Shown here piece after piece: positions 43,961 to 50,513 of a stretch of DNA of 50,513 nt. The stretch lies in contig RXKA01000038.1 of the NCBI GenBank assembly GCA_003962985.1, positions 1 to 50,513 on the forward strand, read 5' to 3'. Origin of the DNA: Pseudomonadota bacterium (lineage in GTDB: Bacteria > Pseudomonadota > Gammaproteobacteria > Burkholderiales > UBA11063). A model generated the notes under the pieces. It was not told where the DNA came from, did not search any database, and was given only the letters and a program-made list of their open reading frames with translations. A program made the position numbers and the translations under genes. Position 1 is the first letter of the stretch. Every line of letters starts with the position of its first letter.

Positions 43961-44146
43961 TTAATTGTTATGATTAAGTAATCGTTGTTGATTCTCAAAA
44001 TTTGTAATTGATATAAATGACCAGATAGTCGCAGGTATCCAACCAATTAATGTTATTTGAAGTACTAAACAAATAATTCCTTGAAAGGGCTTGCTCATTG
44101 TAAAAAAAGTCAGCCATGGGAAAAATAAAGCCAAAATATAACGCAT
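43961..44146 (-). CDS. YqaE/Pmp3-family small membrane protein
   Basis: A 61-residue protein with two transmembrane helices. MRYILALFFPWLTFFTMSKPFQGIICLVLQITLIGWIPATIWSFI follows the Pmp3 pattern (ILA-F-P-L..L--LLTLIGWIPG-IH). The family is linked to membrane potential and salt stress. The start at 44146 has GAGGTG 5 nt upstream and matches the family; a frame to 44161 adds five residues without support. First gene after promoter copy 2. Confidence 0.75.
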   Translation of the reverse strand: MRYILALFFPWLTFFTMSKPFQGIICLVLQITLIGWIPATIWSFISITNFENQQRLLNHNN

Positions 44147-44233
44147 ACACACCTCATACAAAAGATATTATTAATAATCATCTGTCATAATAAACCTAAT
44201 TATTTATAGATAATTTTATTTCGCATAGTCGTA

Positions 44234-44262
44234 ATTATAACACCACCTCCCACAACAGTATG
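44234..44262 (-). promoter_or_regulatory. promoter/operator in duplicated block, copy 2
   Basis: Minus strand CATACT (44257-44262), 17-nt spacer, TATAAT (44234-44239) with TGT in front, an extended -10. Palindrome CCCACA-AC-AGTATG at 44249-44262. It should drive the Pmp3-like gene and the lipoprotein genes behind it. Confidence 0.5.
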
Positions 44263-44575
44263 AATTATAATCACACAACAATGTCAATTAATTACAACAA
44301 TCAAAATAAATTTAACCAACGTATCAGTCAAAGTTTAGGATATATATTAAGGGGTAATTAAGGATTTGTTGAATGAACTAACAGCAAAATATCACAATTC
44401 AGGTATGTTAACCTAAGTATAAAATAATCTAAGTAATTCAAAATGATTTAGTTGATTTACCTCAATTAAAACCTGATTAGTGACTGGAGTAACATATCTT
44501 GATATAATAAAAAGAGGTTGTGAGAAAATAAGACGAGTTCCACTATAAAAGTGATACAAAACACAACAAAAAAAA

Positions 44576-44603
44576 GCCTGATGTTAAATACAACACATCA
44601 GGC
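44576..44603 (-). terminator. terminator after the periplasmic protein gene
   Basis: GCCTGATG (44576-44583) / CATCAGGC (44596-44603) followed on the minus strand by TTTTTTTTGTTG. Same hairpin as at 40822-40849. It lies 32 nt past the stop at 44635. Confidence 0.85.
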
Positions 44604-44634
44604 GAGAAATCATTAATATGAATTAAGATTAGAA

Positions 44635-45675
44635 CTAACTACTAACTGCACTTTCAATAGCTTTTACTATAGTTGTGACTTGAGTACTATCTAAATTTAT
44701 GCCACCATCACTAGACATAGCATATGGAATGATTGCTTTATATACTGCCTTGGATTGATTACGGTATGGATAAGCAACAACATTAATTGGAATATAATTA
44801 CCATGTAATTTATAACGATAAGTATTCATAATTTGATCCGTATTTATATCCCATTTCGCCTCAATAAACTCTTCTTGAGCTTTACGCTGCGAATCAGTTA
44901 ATTTAGTGCCAGTTGGTTTACACGTTTTTATATCAAGAGTACTAATTTCCTTACCACTAGTTGCATTGTGTATTATTTTGTCATTCGTATCACATATTGG
45001 AAATTTATGCCAATCATACTTACCCAATAAACGCCCCAAATTACCATGTACACTATCTACCGAATACTGGTTGTCAATCTCACCTTGTGTTAGATGGTAT
45101 TTAGTTAATTCAACTTTATTTGGCTGAATGATACTAATTAAATTATTCCTCAGTTCAATCGGTTGTGCCAAAGGATTATGACGAGTTAAACTCATATTTG
45201 AAGCATTAATTTCTACGGTGTCAGGTACAATCACTTTTGCAACTAAATAAGATTCTTCCTGTATTACTTTAACTGGGAGCGTGAAACTAAGATTATTATA
45301 AATATCACTCTCAACTAATTTAGCGGTTATTGCGCCAGCATCATTTTTTACATTATGGTATTCGACAATAATTTTGTCTTTGCCAATGGTAATATATGTT
45401 CCAGTACGGATAGCACATTTTTCTTCTGAAGACCAACGTGAACAAGGTGCTTTCTTAGCTATAGTTGGATAAGCAGTATTATCTAAAATAACACGGCTTA
45501 AATTCGCCATTATTGTCAATGCATCAACTGGCTGACCATCAAAATCAGTTGCCAAAAACTTATAGCTCAGTGTCGTAGGTTGCACTTCTAACTTTTCACT
45601 ATCTTGATAGTTAGATGCATATGCAAAATTCACTGACATTATTAATGGAAATAAACTCAATATACTTTTTTTCAT
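44635..45675 (-). CDS. exported periplasmic protein of unknown function
   Basis: A 346-residue protein with a signal peptide (MKKSILSLFPLIMSVNFAYA) cut near AYAS. The mature part has four cysteines (PCSRWSSEEKC close to residue 80, ICDTND, KTCKP) and beta-rich stretches (YLVAKVIVPDTVEINASNM). It starts 14 nt after the beta-barrel gene, so the two are likely one operon. No family recognised. A strong terminator follows. Confidence 0.65.
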   Translation of the reverse strand: MKKSILSLFPLIMSVNFAYASNYQDSEKLEVQPTTLSYKFLATDFDGQPVDALTIMANLSRVILDNTAYPTIAKKAPCSRWSSEEKCAIRTGTYITIGKDKIIVEYHNVKNDAGAITAKLVESDIYNNLSFTLPVKVIQEESYLVAKVIVPDTVEINASNMSLTRHNPLAQPIELRNNLISIIQPNKVELTKYHLTQGEIDNQYSVDSVHGNLGRLLGKYDWHKFPICDTNDKIIHNATSGKEISTLDIKTCKPTGTKLTDSQRKAQEEFIEAKWDINTDQIMNTYRYKLHGNYIPINVVAYPYRNQSKAVYKAIIPYAMSSDGGINLDSTQVTTIVKAIESAVSS

Positions 45676-45689
45676 ATACTATTTCTGTC

Positions 45690-46472
45690 CTAGAAGCGGT
45701 AACCTAAGCTAAGTGATAATACGGGATAAAATGGGAATGCGCGTAATCCAGAATCTAAATTATCCGTGAATGTGTTAACTTGATTATTAAAATTATCACA
45801 AGATCCAGCAGATGTTGAATTACATTGTAAATTAGTTGAAACTGTTGCTTTAGCAAGCATTACACCTGCATCAAAATTGATTAGAAAACCTTTTTTATCA
45901 ATAGTACTAGCAGCTTGAGAACCTATACCAATACCTAGATATGGTGAGAAACTTGGGTAATTAATAGAAGCACTACCACTAGCGGTCATCCCATCTCCAA
46001 TATCAATATTATTGCCAGACAATGTCAATGACCGATTATCATAATACATACCACCAGTAAAGCGGAATGAACCACCAAATGGTTTATAGTCCAATAATAA
46101 CCCAAGTGTATTGAATTTCACATTAAACTCATTATTATCAATATCAAACTTGCTGATAGGCAAAAAATTGTATTGTCCGCGAATATCCAGATAATCAGAA
46201 TATAATGCATGTGCTAGATTAATACCAATACCTAGTGTACCACCTTGAACTGAAACACCCCATGCACTCACAAAATCTTGTGATTCTTGTTGATTGGCTA
46301 CCGCTACGGGTGGCGCAATCAAAGTTTCATTATGCGTTATTGTTGAATTTGGTTCAAGTTGGCTATTTACTGTAGTAGTGTTGGCTTCTAACTCTAATGG
46401 TTGGTTGTCATCGGCAAATACCATAGATGACAAAATAATTGAACTTAATGTCGCTAATCTTAATAATCTCAT
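45690..46472 (-). CDS. outer-membrane beta-barrel protein
   Basis: A 260-residue outer-membrane protein. The start at 46472 (MRLLRLATLSSIILSSMVFA) gives a clean signal peptide with AGAGGG upstream; the longer frame begins with GTG at 46493 before that ribosome site. The barrel shows alternating strands (WGVSVQGGTLGIGINLAHAL; DIRGQYNFLPISKFDIDNNEFNVKFN; FRFTGGMYYDNRSL) and ends in LSLSLGYRF, the C-terminal Phe used by BAM. Similar ~230-residue proteins occur in other proteobacteria without known function. First of two genes with 44635. Confidence 0.7.
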   Translation of the reverse strand: MRLLRLATLSSIILSSMVFADDNQPLELEANTTTVNSQLEPNSTITHNETLIAPPVAVANQQESQDFVSAWGVSVQGGTLGIGINLAHALYSDYLDIRGQYNFLPISKFDIDNNEFNVKFNTLGLLLDYKPFGGSFRFTGGMYYDNRSLTLSGNNIDIGDGMTASGSASINYPSFSPYLGIGIGSQAASTIDKKGFLINFDAGVMLAKATVSTNLQCNSTSAGSCDNFNNQVNTFTDNLDSGLRAFPFYPVLSLSLGYRF

Positions 46473-46546
46473 GTTAAATAATCCCTCTCTCACTCACGAT
46501 AAAGGGATATTTTAACACACTAAACCATATATACGCCACAATAAAT

Positions 46547-46560
46547 CATACTATCATGTA
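46547..46560. promoter_or_regulatory. partial CAYACT palindrome upstream of the beta-barrel gene
   Basis: CATACT-AT-CATGTA has one perfect half-site of the CAYACT-NN-AGTRTG motif, 75 nt upstream of the start. The right half matches poorly. Confidence 0.25.
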
Positions 46561-46658
46561 AATAAATTCATAATTACAATATCAATGTTATGTTTTTATA
46601 GTTTAATCGTAGCTAAATAGCATCAAACACACAACACCTAAAATCCTTTAAAATAAAA

Positions 46659-46686
46659 AAAGCGGCTGGAAAAATCCAACCGCTTT
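46659..46686 (-). terminator. terminator of dnaK
   Basis: Stem AAAGCGGCTGGA (46659-46670) / TCCAACCGCTTT (46675-46686) with one wobble pair and a 4-nt loop, followed on the minus strand by TTTTTTATTTT. It lies 19 nt past the dnaK stop. Confidence 0.9.
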
Positions 46687-46704
46687 CTTTTGCTAAACTA
46701 GCTA

Positions 46705-48630
46705 TTATTTCTTGTCATTAACTTCAGTATATTCTGCGTCAATCACATCATCTTTAGCTTTGCTTTCACCTGCGCCTTGAGCTTGCTCACCTGCAGCGCC
46801 TTGCTCTTTTTGCATATCAGCATACATCATTTCACCGATTTTTTGTGATGCAGTCATCAACTCTTGAGTTTTAGCTTCGATTTCTTCTTTGTTATCGCCT
46901 TTAGCTGCTTCTTCTACCGCAGCTAACGCAGCTTCAATCTTAGCTTTTTCATCTGCAGATACTTTATCACCATAATCAGCCAAAGATTTTTTAACTGAAT
47001 GAACCATACCATCCGCTTGATTACGCGCTTGTACCAATTCAGCAGCTTTTTTATCTTCTTCAGCATGAGCTTCAGCATCTTGTACCATTTGTTGTACTTC
47101 TTCTTCCGACAAACCAGAACTAGCTTGAATAGTAATTTTGTTTTCTTTACCAGTTGCTTTATCTTTCGCTGATACATGCAAGATACCATTAGCATCGATA
47201 TCAAAAGTCACTTCGATTTGTGGCGTACCACGTGGAGCTGGAGCAATACCGCCTAGGTTAAATTGACCTAGTGATTTATTACCTTGTACCACTTGACGCT
47301 CACCTTGCAACACATGGATTGTAACTTCTGGTTGATTATCAACCGCAGTTGAGAACACTTGTGATGCTTTAGTTGGGATAGTTGTATTTTTGTTAATCAA
47401 TTTAGTCATCACGCCACCCATAGTTTCAATCCCAAGAGATAACGGAGTAACATCAAGTAACAATACATCTTTACGATCCCCTGCCAATACTGAACCTTGA
47501 ATCGCTGCACCAACTGCAACTGCTTCATCTGGATTCACATCTTTACGAGGCTCTTTACCAAAGAATTCTTTTACTTTATCTTGTACACGTGGCATACGAG
47601 TTTGACCACCAACCAAGATAATATCATCGATATCACTTGCTGATAAACCAGCGTCTTTTAATGCTACACGGCATGGCTCAATTGTACGTTCAACTAATTC
47701 TTCCACAATTGACTCAAATTTAGCACGCGTAATTTTTTGTACCAAATGCTTAGGACCAGTTGCATCCATAGTAATATATGGCAAGTTAATTTCTGTTTGT
47801 GCAGCAGAAGATAATTCAATCTTAGCTTTTTCCGCAGCTTCTTTCAAACGTTGTAATGCCATTACGTCTTTTTTAAGATCAATACCTTGTTCTTTTTGGA
47901 AATCAGTAATAATCAAATCAATTAAACGTTGGTCAAAATCTTCACCACCTAAGAATGTATCACCATTCGTTGACAATACTTCAAATTGGCTCTCACCATC
48001 CACATCAGCGATTTCAATAACGGATACGTCAAATGTACCACCACCCAAATCATACACAACGATTTTACGATCTTTGCCATCTTTTTTAGCTAGACCGAAT
48101 GCCAACGCTGCTGCTGTAGGCTCATTAATAATACGTTTAACTTCAAGACCAGCAATACGACCAGCATCTTTAGTTGCTTGACGTTGACTATCATTGAAAT
48201 ATGCAGGAACGGTAATAACCGCTTCAGTTACTGACTCACCCAAGTAATCTTCAGCTGTTTTTTTCATTTTTTTCAAAACTTCAGCTGAAATTTGTGGTGG
48301 TGCTAATTCTTTATCATTTACTTTAATCCATGCATCGCCATTTGCTGCTTTAACAATGCTATATGGCATAAGATCGATATCTTTTTGCACTTCTTTTTCT
48401 TCAAAACGACGACCAATCAAACGTTTGGCAGCATAAATTGTATTTCTTGGGTTTGTTACTGCTTGACGTTTTGCAGGAGCACCAACTAGTGTTTCACCAT
48501 CAGTATAGGCAATAATTGATGGAGTTGTACGCGCACCTTCTGCATTTTCAATAACTTTTGGTTGACCATTTTCAATAACTGCTACACATGAATTGGTTGT
48601 ACCTAAATCAATCCCGATAATTTTTCCCAT
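46705..48630 (-). CDS. dnaK: molecular chaperone DnaK (Hsp70)
   Basis: A 641-residue Hsp70 acting with GrpE and a J-protein in protein folding and heat-shock control. [49 protein letters not shown] and the linker [19 protein letters not shown] are all present, and the tail ends in the acidic [16 protein letters not shown] typical of proteobacterial DnaK. AAAAGGAA precedes the ATG. No dnaJ follows in this window; a terminator does. The order is grpE, truncated patatin, dnaK, all on the minus strand. Confidence 0.97.
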   Translation of the reverse strand: MGKIIGIDLGTTNSCVAVIENGQPKVIENAEGARTTPSIIAYTDGETLVGAPAKRQAVTNPRNTIYAAKRLIGRRFEEKEVQKDIDLMPYSIVKAANGDAWIKVNDKELAPPQISAEVLKKMKKTAEDYLGESVTEAVITVPAYFNDSQRQATKDAGRIAGLEVKRIINEPTAAALAFGLAKKDGKDRKIVVYDLGGGTFDVSVIEIADVDGESQFEVLSTNGDTFLGGEDFDQRLIDLIITDFQKEQGIDLKKDVMALQRLKEAAEKAKIELSSAAQTEINLPYITMDATGPKHLVQKITRAKFESIVEELVERTIEPCRVALKDAGLSASDIDDIILVGGQTRMPRVQDKVKEFFGKEPRKDVNPDEAVAVGAAIQGSVLAGDRKDVLLLDVTPLSLGIETMGGVMTKLINKNTTIPTKASQVFSTAVDNQPEVTIHVLQGERQVVQGNKSLGQFNLGGIAPAPRGTPQIEVTFDIDANGILHVSAKDKATGKENKITIQASSGLSEEEVQQMVQDAEAHAEEDKKAAELVQARNQADGMVHSVKKSLADYGDKVSADEKAKIEAALAAVEEAAKGDNKEEIEAKTQELMTASQKIGEMMYADMQKEQGAAGEQAQGAGESKAKDDVIDAEYTEVNDKK

Positions 48631-48660
48631 AATGCTATTCCTTTTTATTCATTAAATCAC

Positions 48661-48686
48661 GATTGATTAAGTATCTTCAATCAATC
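48661..48686 (-). repeat. inverted repeat in the dnaK leader
   Basis: GATTGATT / AATCAATC, 8-bp perfect arms with a 10-nt spacer, between the promoter and the dnaK ribosome site. It would form a weak AU-rich hairpin in the 5' untranslated region and might add temperature-dependent control, but it does not cover the ribosome site. Confidence 0.4.
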
Positions 48687-48705
48687 ATTTGTTCTTAGTA
48701 CAAAA

Positions 48706-48732
48706 GATAAGGCTAATTTTTGCTATTTCAAG
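48706..48732 (-). promoter_or_regulatory. heat-shock (RpoH-type) promoter of dnaK
   Basis: Minus strand CTTGAAA (48726-48732), 13-nt spacer, CCTTATC (48706-48712). The -35 is a perfect RpoH consensus; the -10 is a fair fit to CCCATNT. Confidence 0.6.
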
Positions 48733-48851
48733 TATTTTTGCTAACTTTTTTTACTTTTTTGTCATTTAACAGAAAGCCATAAGAAAATAGAAACATAACC
48801 TACTGCTTAACAACCAAAAATTACCCCAGTAAAAACTGAGCAGATTTTTAT

Positions 48852-49610
48852 TTACATAAATTTTTCAACAATATCCGTTGAAGATTGCTTACCAATTTTA
48901 TCAAAATGATTTGCTAAAAACTCATCAGCAAGCCTACGTCCACTTTGGAATAAATAATCAATATATTCGGCATCGGTATTTAGTTTACTCGACACACCCA
49001 AACCTTTAACTACACTTTCGGCTTCAATAGTATGAATGTATACCCGTTTATGTTTTTCTGAGCTTAGTTCACCATTGTCAATCAAATCAGTTACAAATTT
49101 AACTGCACGTAATTCACGCATCAAGCTAGAGTTAAAAGATAATGTGTTAATCCGATCCAAAATTTCACGGGCATGTGTTGGTGTTTCTTCAATGTTAACT
49201 GGATTAATTTGCACAATTAAAATATCTTGAGATTTAGTTTCACTAATTAGTGGGAATAATGGCGGATTACCTATATAACCACCATCCCAATAGTCTTCAC
49301 CATCAACCTCAACTGCTTGGAATAAAAACGGTAAGCACGCAGATGCTAAGACTGCATTTAAGCATACATCACTATTTTTAAAGACTCTAAGACGACCATT
49401 GCCAACATTGGTTGCGGCAATAAACAGTTGGCAAACTGAATTGGTATGAAGATAATCAAAATCTATCGTTGATGCTAATACATCACGGAGTGGATTAATA
49501 TTTAATGGGTTTAATTCATATGGTGACATTACTTTGGAAATAATATTGGCATGAAAACTTTTATATCCAACCGAGAGCGCAGAGGAAACCCCTAAGAATA
49601 TTAACTTCAT
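48852..49610 (-). CDS. N-terminally truncated patatin-like phospholipase
   Basis: A 252-residue frame that matches the last two thirds of bacterial patatin-like lipases: SPYELNPLNINPLRDVL..IDFDYL, LFIAATNVGNGRLRVF, AVLASACLPFLFQAVEVDGEDYWDGGYIGNPPLFPL. The catalytic Asp lies in DGGY. The first ~100 residues with the glycine-rich oxyanion loop (GGGxRG) and the nucleophile GxSxG are absent, and the 126 nt up to grpE are too short to hold them. So it is an inactive remnant, or a protein without lipase activity. The start at 49610 has AAGG nearby; a TTG at 49619 is possible. It lies between grpE and dnaK, after a terminator. Confidence 0.75.
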   Translation of the reverse strand: MKLIFLGVSSALSVGYKSFHANIISKVMSPYELNPLNINPLRDVLASTIDFDYLHTNSVCQLFIAATNVGNGRLRVFKNSDVCLNAVLASACLPFLFQAVEVDGEDYWDGGYIGNPPLFPLISETKSQDILIVQINPVNIEETPTHAREILDRINTLSFNSSLMRELRAVKFVTDLIDNGELSSEKHKRVYIHTIEAESVVKGLGVSSKLNTDAEYIDYLFQSGRRLADEFLANHFDKIGKQSSTDIVEKFM

Positions 49611-49688
49611 GATATACAACCTTCTGGATGGTAATGTCTATTTTGTACGTAATGATATCATGAATAGATGGGCGTTAAAAAACTAAAA

Positions 49689-49711
49689 ACTCTGAGTATA
49701 ATACCCAGAGT
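49689..49711 (-). terminator. terminator of grpE
   Basis: ACTCTGAGTA (49689-49698) / TACCCAGAGT (49702-49711), with one wobble pair and a 3-nt loop, followed on the minus strand by TTTTTAGTTTTTT. It separates grpE from the truncated patatin and dnaK. Confidence 0.85.
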
Positions 49712-49736
49712 CTTAATAAACGTCTTTATTAATCTA

Positions 49737-50291
49737 TTATTTTGCTACAGTAACCATAGCAGCACGCAAAACGCGACCATTTAGCATATAACCTTTTTGC
49801 ATTACTGATACGATAGTATTTGATTCTTGTTCGTGCTCTTCAACCACGCTCATAGCTTGATGCAGGTTAGCATCCAACTTCTCTTTAACTTGTGGGTTAA
49901 TTTCTTTGATTTGCTGTGTCTCAAATACTTTTACCAATTGTTGCAACGTCAAATCAACACCCATTTTTAGCATATCAAAATTACCTGATTGATCTTTTAA
50001 TGCCATTTCTAAATAATCTTTAACCGTTACAATTTCACGAGCAAAATTTGAGATGGCATAATCACGAGCTTTTTTAACTTCATCTTGTGAACGACGTTGA
50101 GCATTTTGCATCTCTGCAATTAAACGCAAATTATTATCTTTCAATTCATTTAATTCTTGTTGTAATTTTTCCAGCTGACTAACTTCTTCTTGCTGGGTTT
50201 CTTCAACCGTATCGGCTGTAGTTGATTGCACTTGCTCTTCAGTCACTGGTTGTTCAGTCTCTTGATTATCGGTAATGTGAGTATTTTCCAT
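49737..50291 (-). CDS. grpE: nucleotide exchange factor GrpE
   Basis: A 184-residue co-chaperone that releases ADP from DnaK. It has an acidic disordered N-terminus (ETEQPVTEEQVQ..), a long coiled coil (LEKLQQELNELKDNNLRLIAEMQNAQRRSQDEVKKARDYAISNFAREI) and the C-terminal beta-domain with VVEEHEQESNTIVSVMQKGYMLNGRVLRAAMVTVAK. Length is near the E. coli protein (197). AGGA precedes the ATG. A heat-shock-like promoter is 40 nt upstream. Confidence 0.96.
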   Translation of the reverse strand: MENTHITDNQETEQPVTEEQVQSTTADTVEETQQEEVSQLEKLQQELNELKDNNLRLIAEMQNAQRRSQDEVKKARDYAISNFAREIVTVKDYLEMALKDQSGNFDMLKMGVDLTLQQLVKVFETQQIKEINPQVKEKLDANLHQAMSVVEEHEQESNTIVSVMQKGYMLNGRVLRAAMVTVAK

Positions 50292-50327
50292 GCGATTACT
50301 TCCTAAATAAATATATTTGTGATTTAT

Positions 50328-50353
50328 ATATGTCCAAAGTCAAATTTTTCAAG
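50328..50353 (-). promoter_or_regulatory. heat-shock (RpoH-type) promoter of grpE
   Basis: Minus strand CTTGAAA (50347-50353), 12-nt spacer, GACATAT (50328-50334), a fair match to CTTGAAA-N-CCCATAT. The same region can be read as a sigma70 promoter (TTGAAA with an AT-rich -10). Confidence 0.5.
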
Positions 50354-50409
50354 ATATTATACTATTAATTTAGGTAAATTTGTCCATAAACCAATAATTC
50401 TGAATATGT

Positions 50410-50483
50410 TAGAATCTATCCTAATTACCTGAGTCCTCACTTTTTTATTTTTGCTGAAAGTGAGAATAATAGATCTTTAACAA
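50410..50483 (+). promoter_or_regulatory. leader of a probable rRNA operon leaving the window to the right
   Basis: An extended -10 (TG-T-TAGAAT, 50407-50415), a hairpin CTCACTTT / AAAGTGAG (50436-50443 / 50457-50464) and a boxA-like AGATCTTTAACAA (50471-50483), in that order on the plus strand. The boxA-like core is the same 13 bases as at 4-16 (minus). No coding frame follows before the end. The rRNA assignment is inferred. Confidence 0.4.
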
Positions 50484-50513
50484 ATAAGTAATTAAAAAAT
50501 AAAAAAGGCATAA

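Larger units (their letters stand above)
44214..44603. repeat. ~390-bp duplicated intergenic block, copy 2
   Basis: Aligns almost end to end with 40461-40849: same terminator hairpin, same AT-rich filler (such as CTAACAGCAAAATATCACAA and GTTCCACTATAAAAGTGATA) and the same promoter/palindrome. Flanking genes are not alike, so only the intergenic part is a recognisable copy. Confidence 0.8.

Overview
The window is AT-rich DNA from a Gram-negative bacterium. Outer-membrane porin and beta-barrel genes, many lipoproteins, a complete IscRSUA-HscBA cluster, GrpE/DnaK, and promoters with TTGACA/TATAAT or CTTGAAA -35 boxes all point to a proteobacterium. A low-GC betaproteobacterium (Neisseriales-like) is my best guess, but this is inference. 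Both ends of the window carry boxA-like sequences (TCTTTAACAA) pointing outward. The left one lies behind a strong promoter with a GC-rich discriminator, so the segment probably lies between two outward-facing rRNA operons or is a contig broken at them.

Layout. 1-4.2 kb: possible rRNA leader, porin, and a mannosyltransferase-like membrane enzyme with a DUF2844 protein. 4.3-13.2 kb, minus strand: one long transcription unit iscR-iscS-iscU-iscA-hscB-hscA, followed without a gap by a bestrophin channel, an MsbA-like ABC exporter and a dicarboxylate/amino-acid symporter. The usual fdx and iscX are not present. 13.4-15.2 kb: a LysR regulator divergent from a methyltransferase. 15.3-23.5 kb, plus strand: branched-chain amino acid biosynthesis (leuC, leuD, leuB, leuA, ilv large and small subunits, ilvC), ending in a strong terminator. 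The ilvC product is of the type seen in Bacteroidetes and eukaryotes.

23.6-30.9 kb, minus strand: an eight-gene unit. Three lipoprotein or envelope genes (COG3014-like, LpoB-like, CsgG-like) come first, then an M48 membrane protease, a small membrane protein, a TerY-like vWA protein, a PP2C phosphatase and a membrane-anchored protein kinase. The last three form the 'TerY-P triad' known from tellurium/stress-resistance neighbourhoods. Here they are joined to outer-membrane lipoproteins, which suggests an envelope-facing phospho-signalling system. This is the most interesting module in the window.

31.4-38.1 kb is an accessory patch: an IS30-type remnant, a Lon-like protease without the N-terminal domain, an antitoxin with a broken toxin gene, a solitary possible toxin, a large lipoprotein and a small XRE regulator. 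38.1-46.5 kb is a lipoprotein and membrane-protein cluster made of two operons. Both start from copies of the same ~390-bp terminator-promoter block. A 14-bp palindrome (CAYACT-NN-AGTRTG) recurs at these promoters, at the promoter of the kinase/phosphatase unit and next to the XRE gene, so these genes may form one regulon. 46.7-50.3 kb: dnaK and grpE, both with heat-shock-like promoters, separated by an N-terminally truncated patatin gene.
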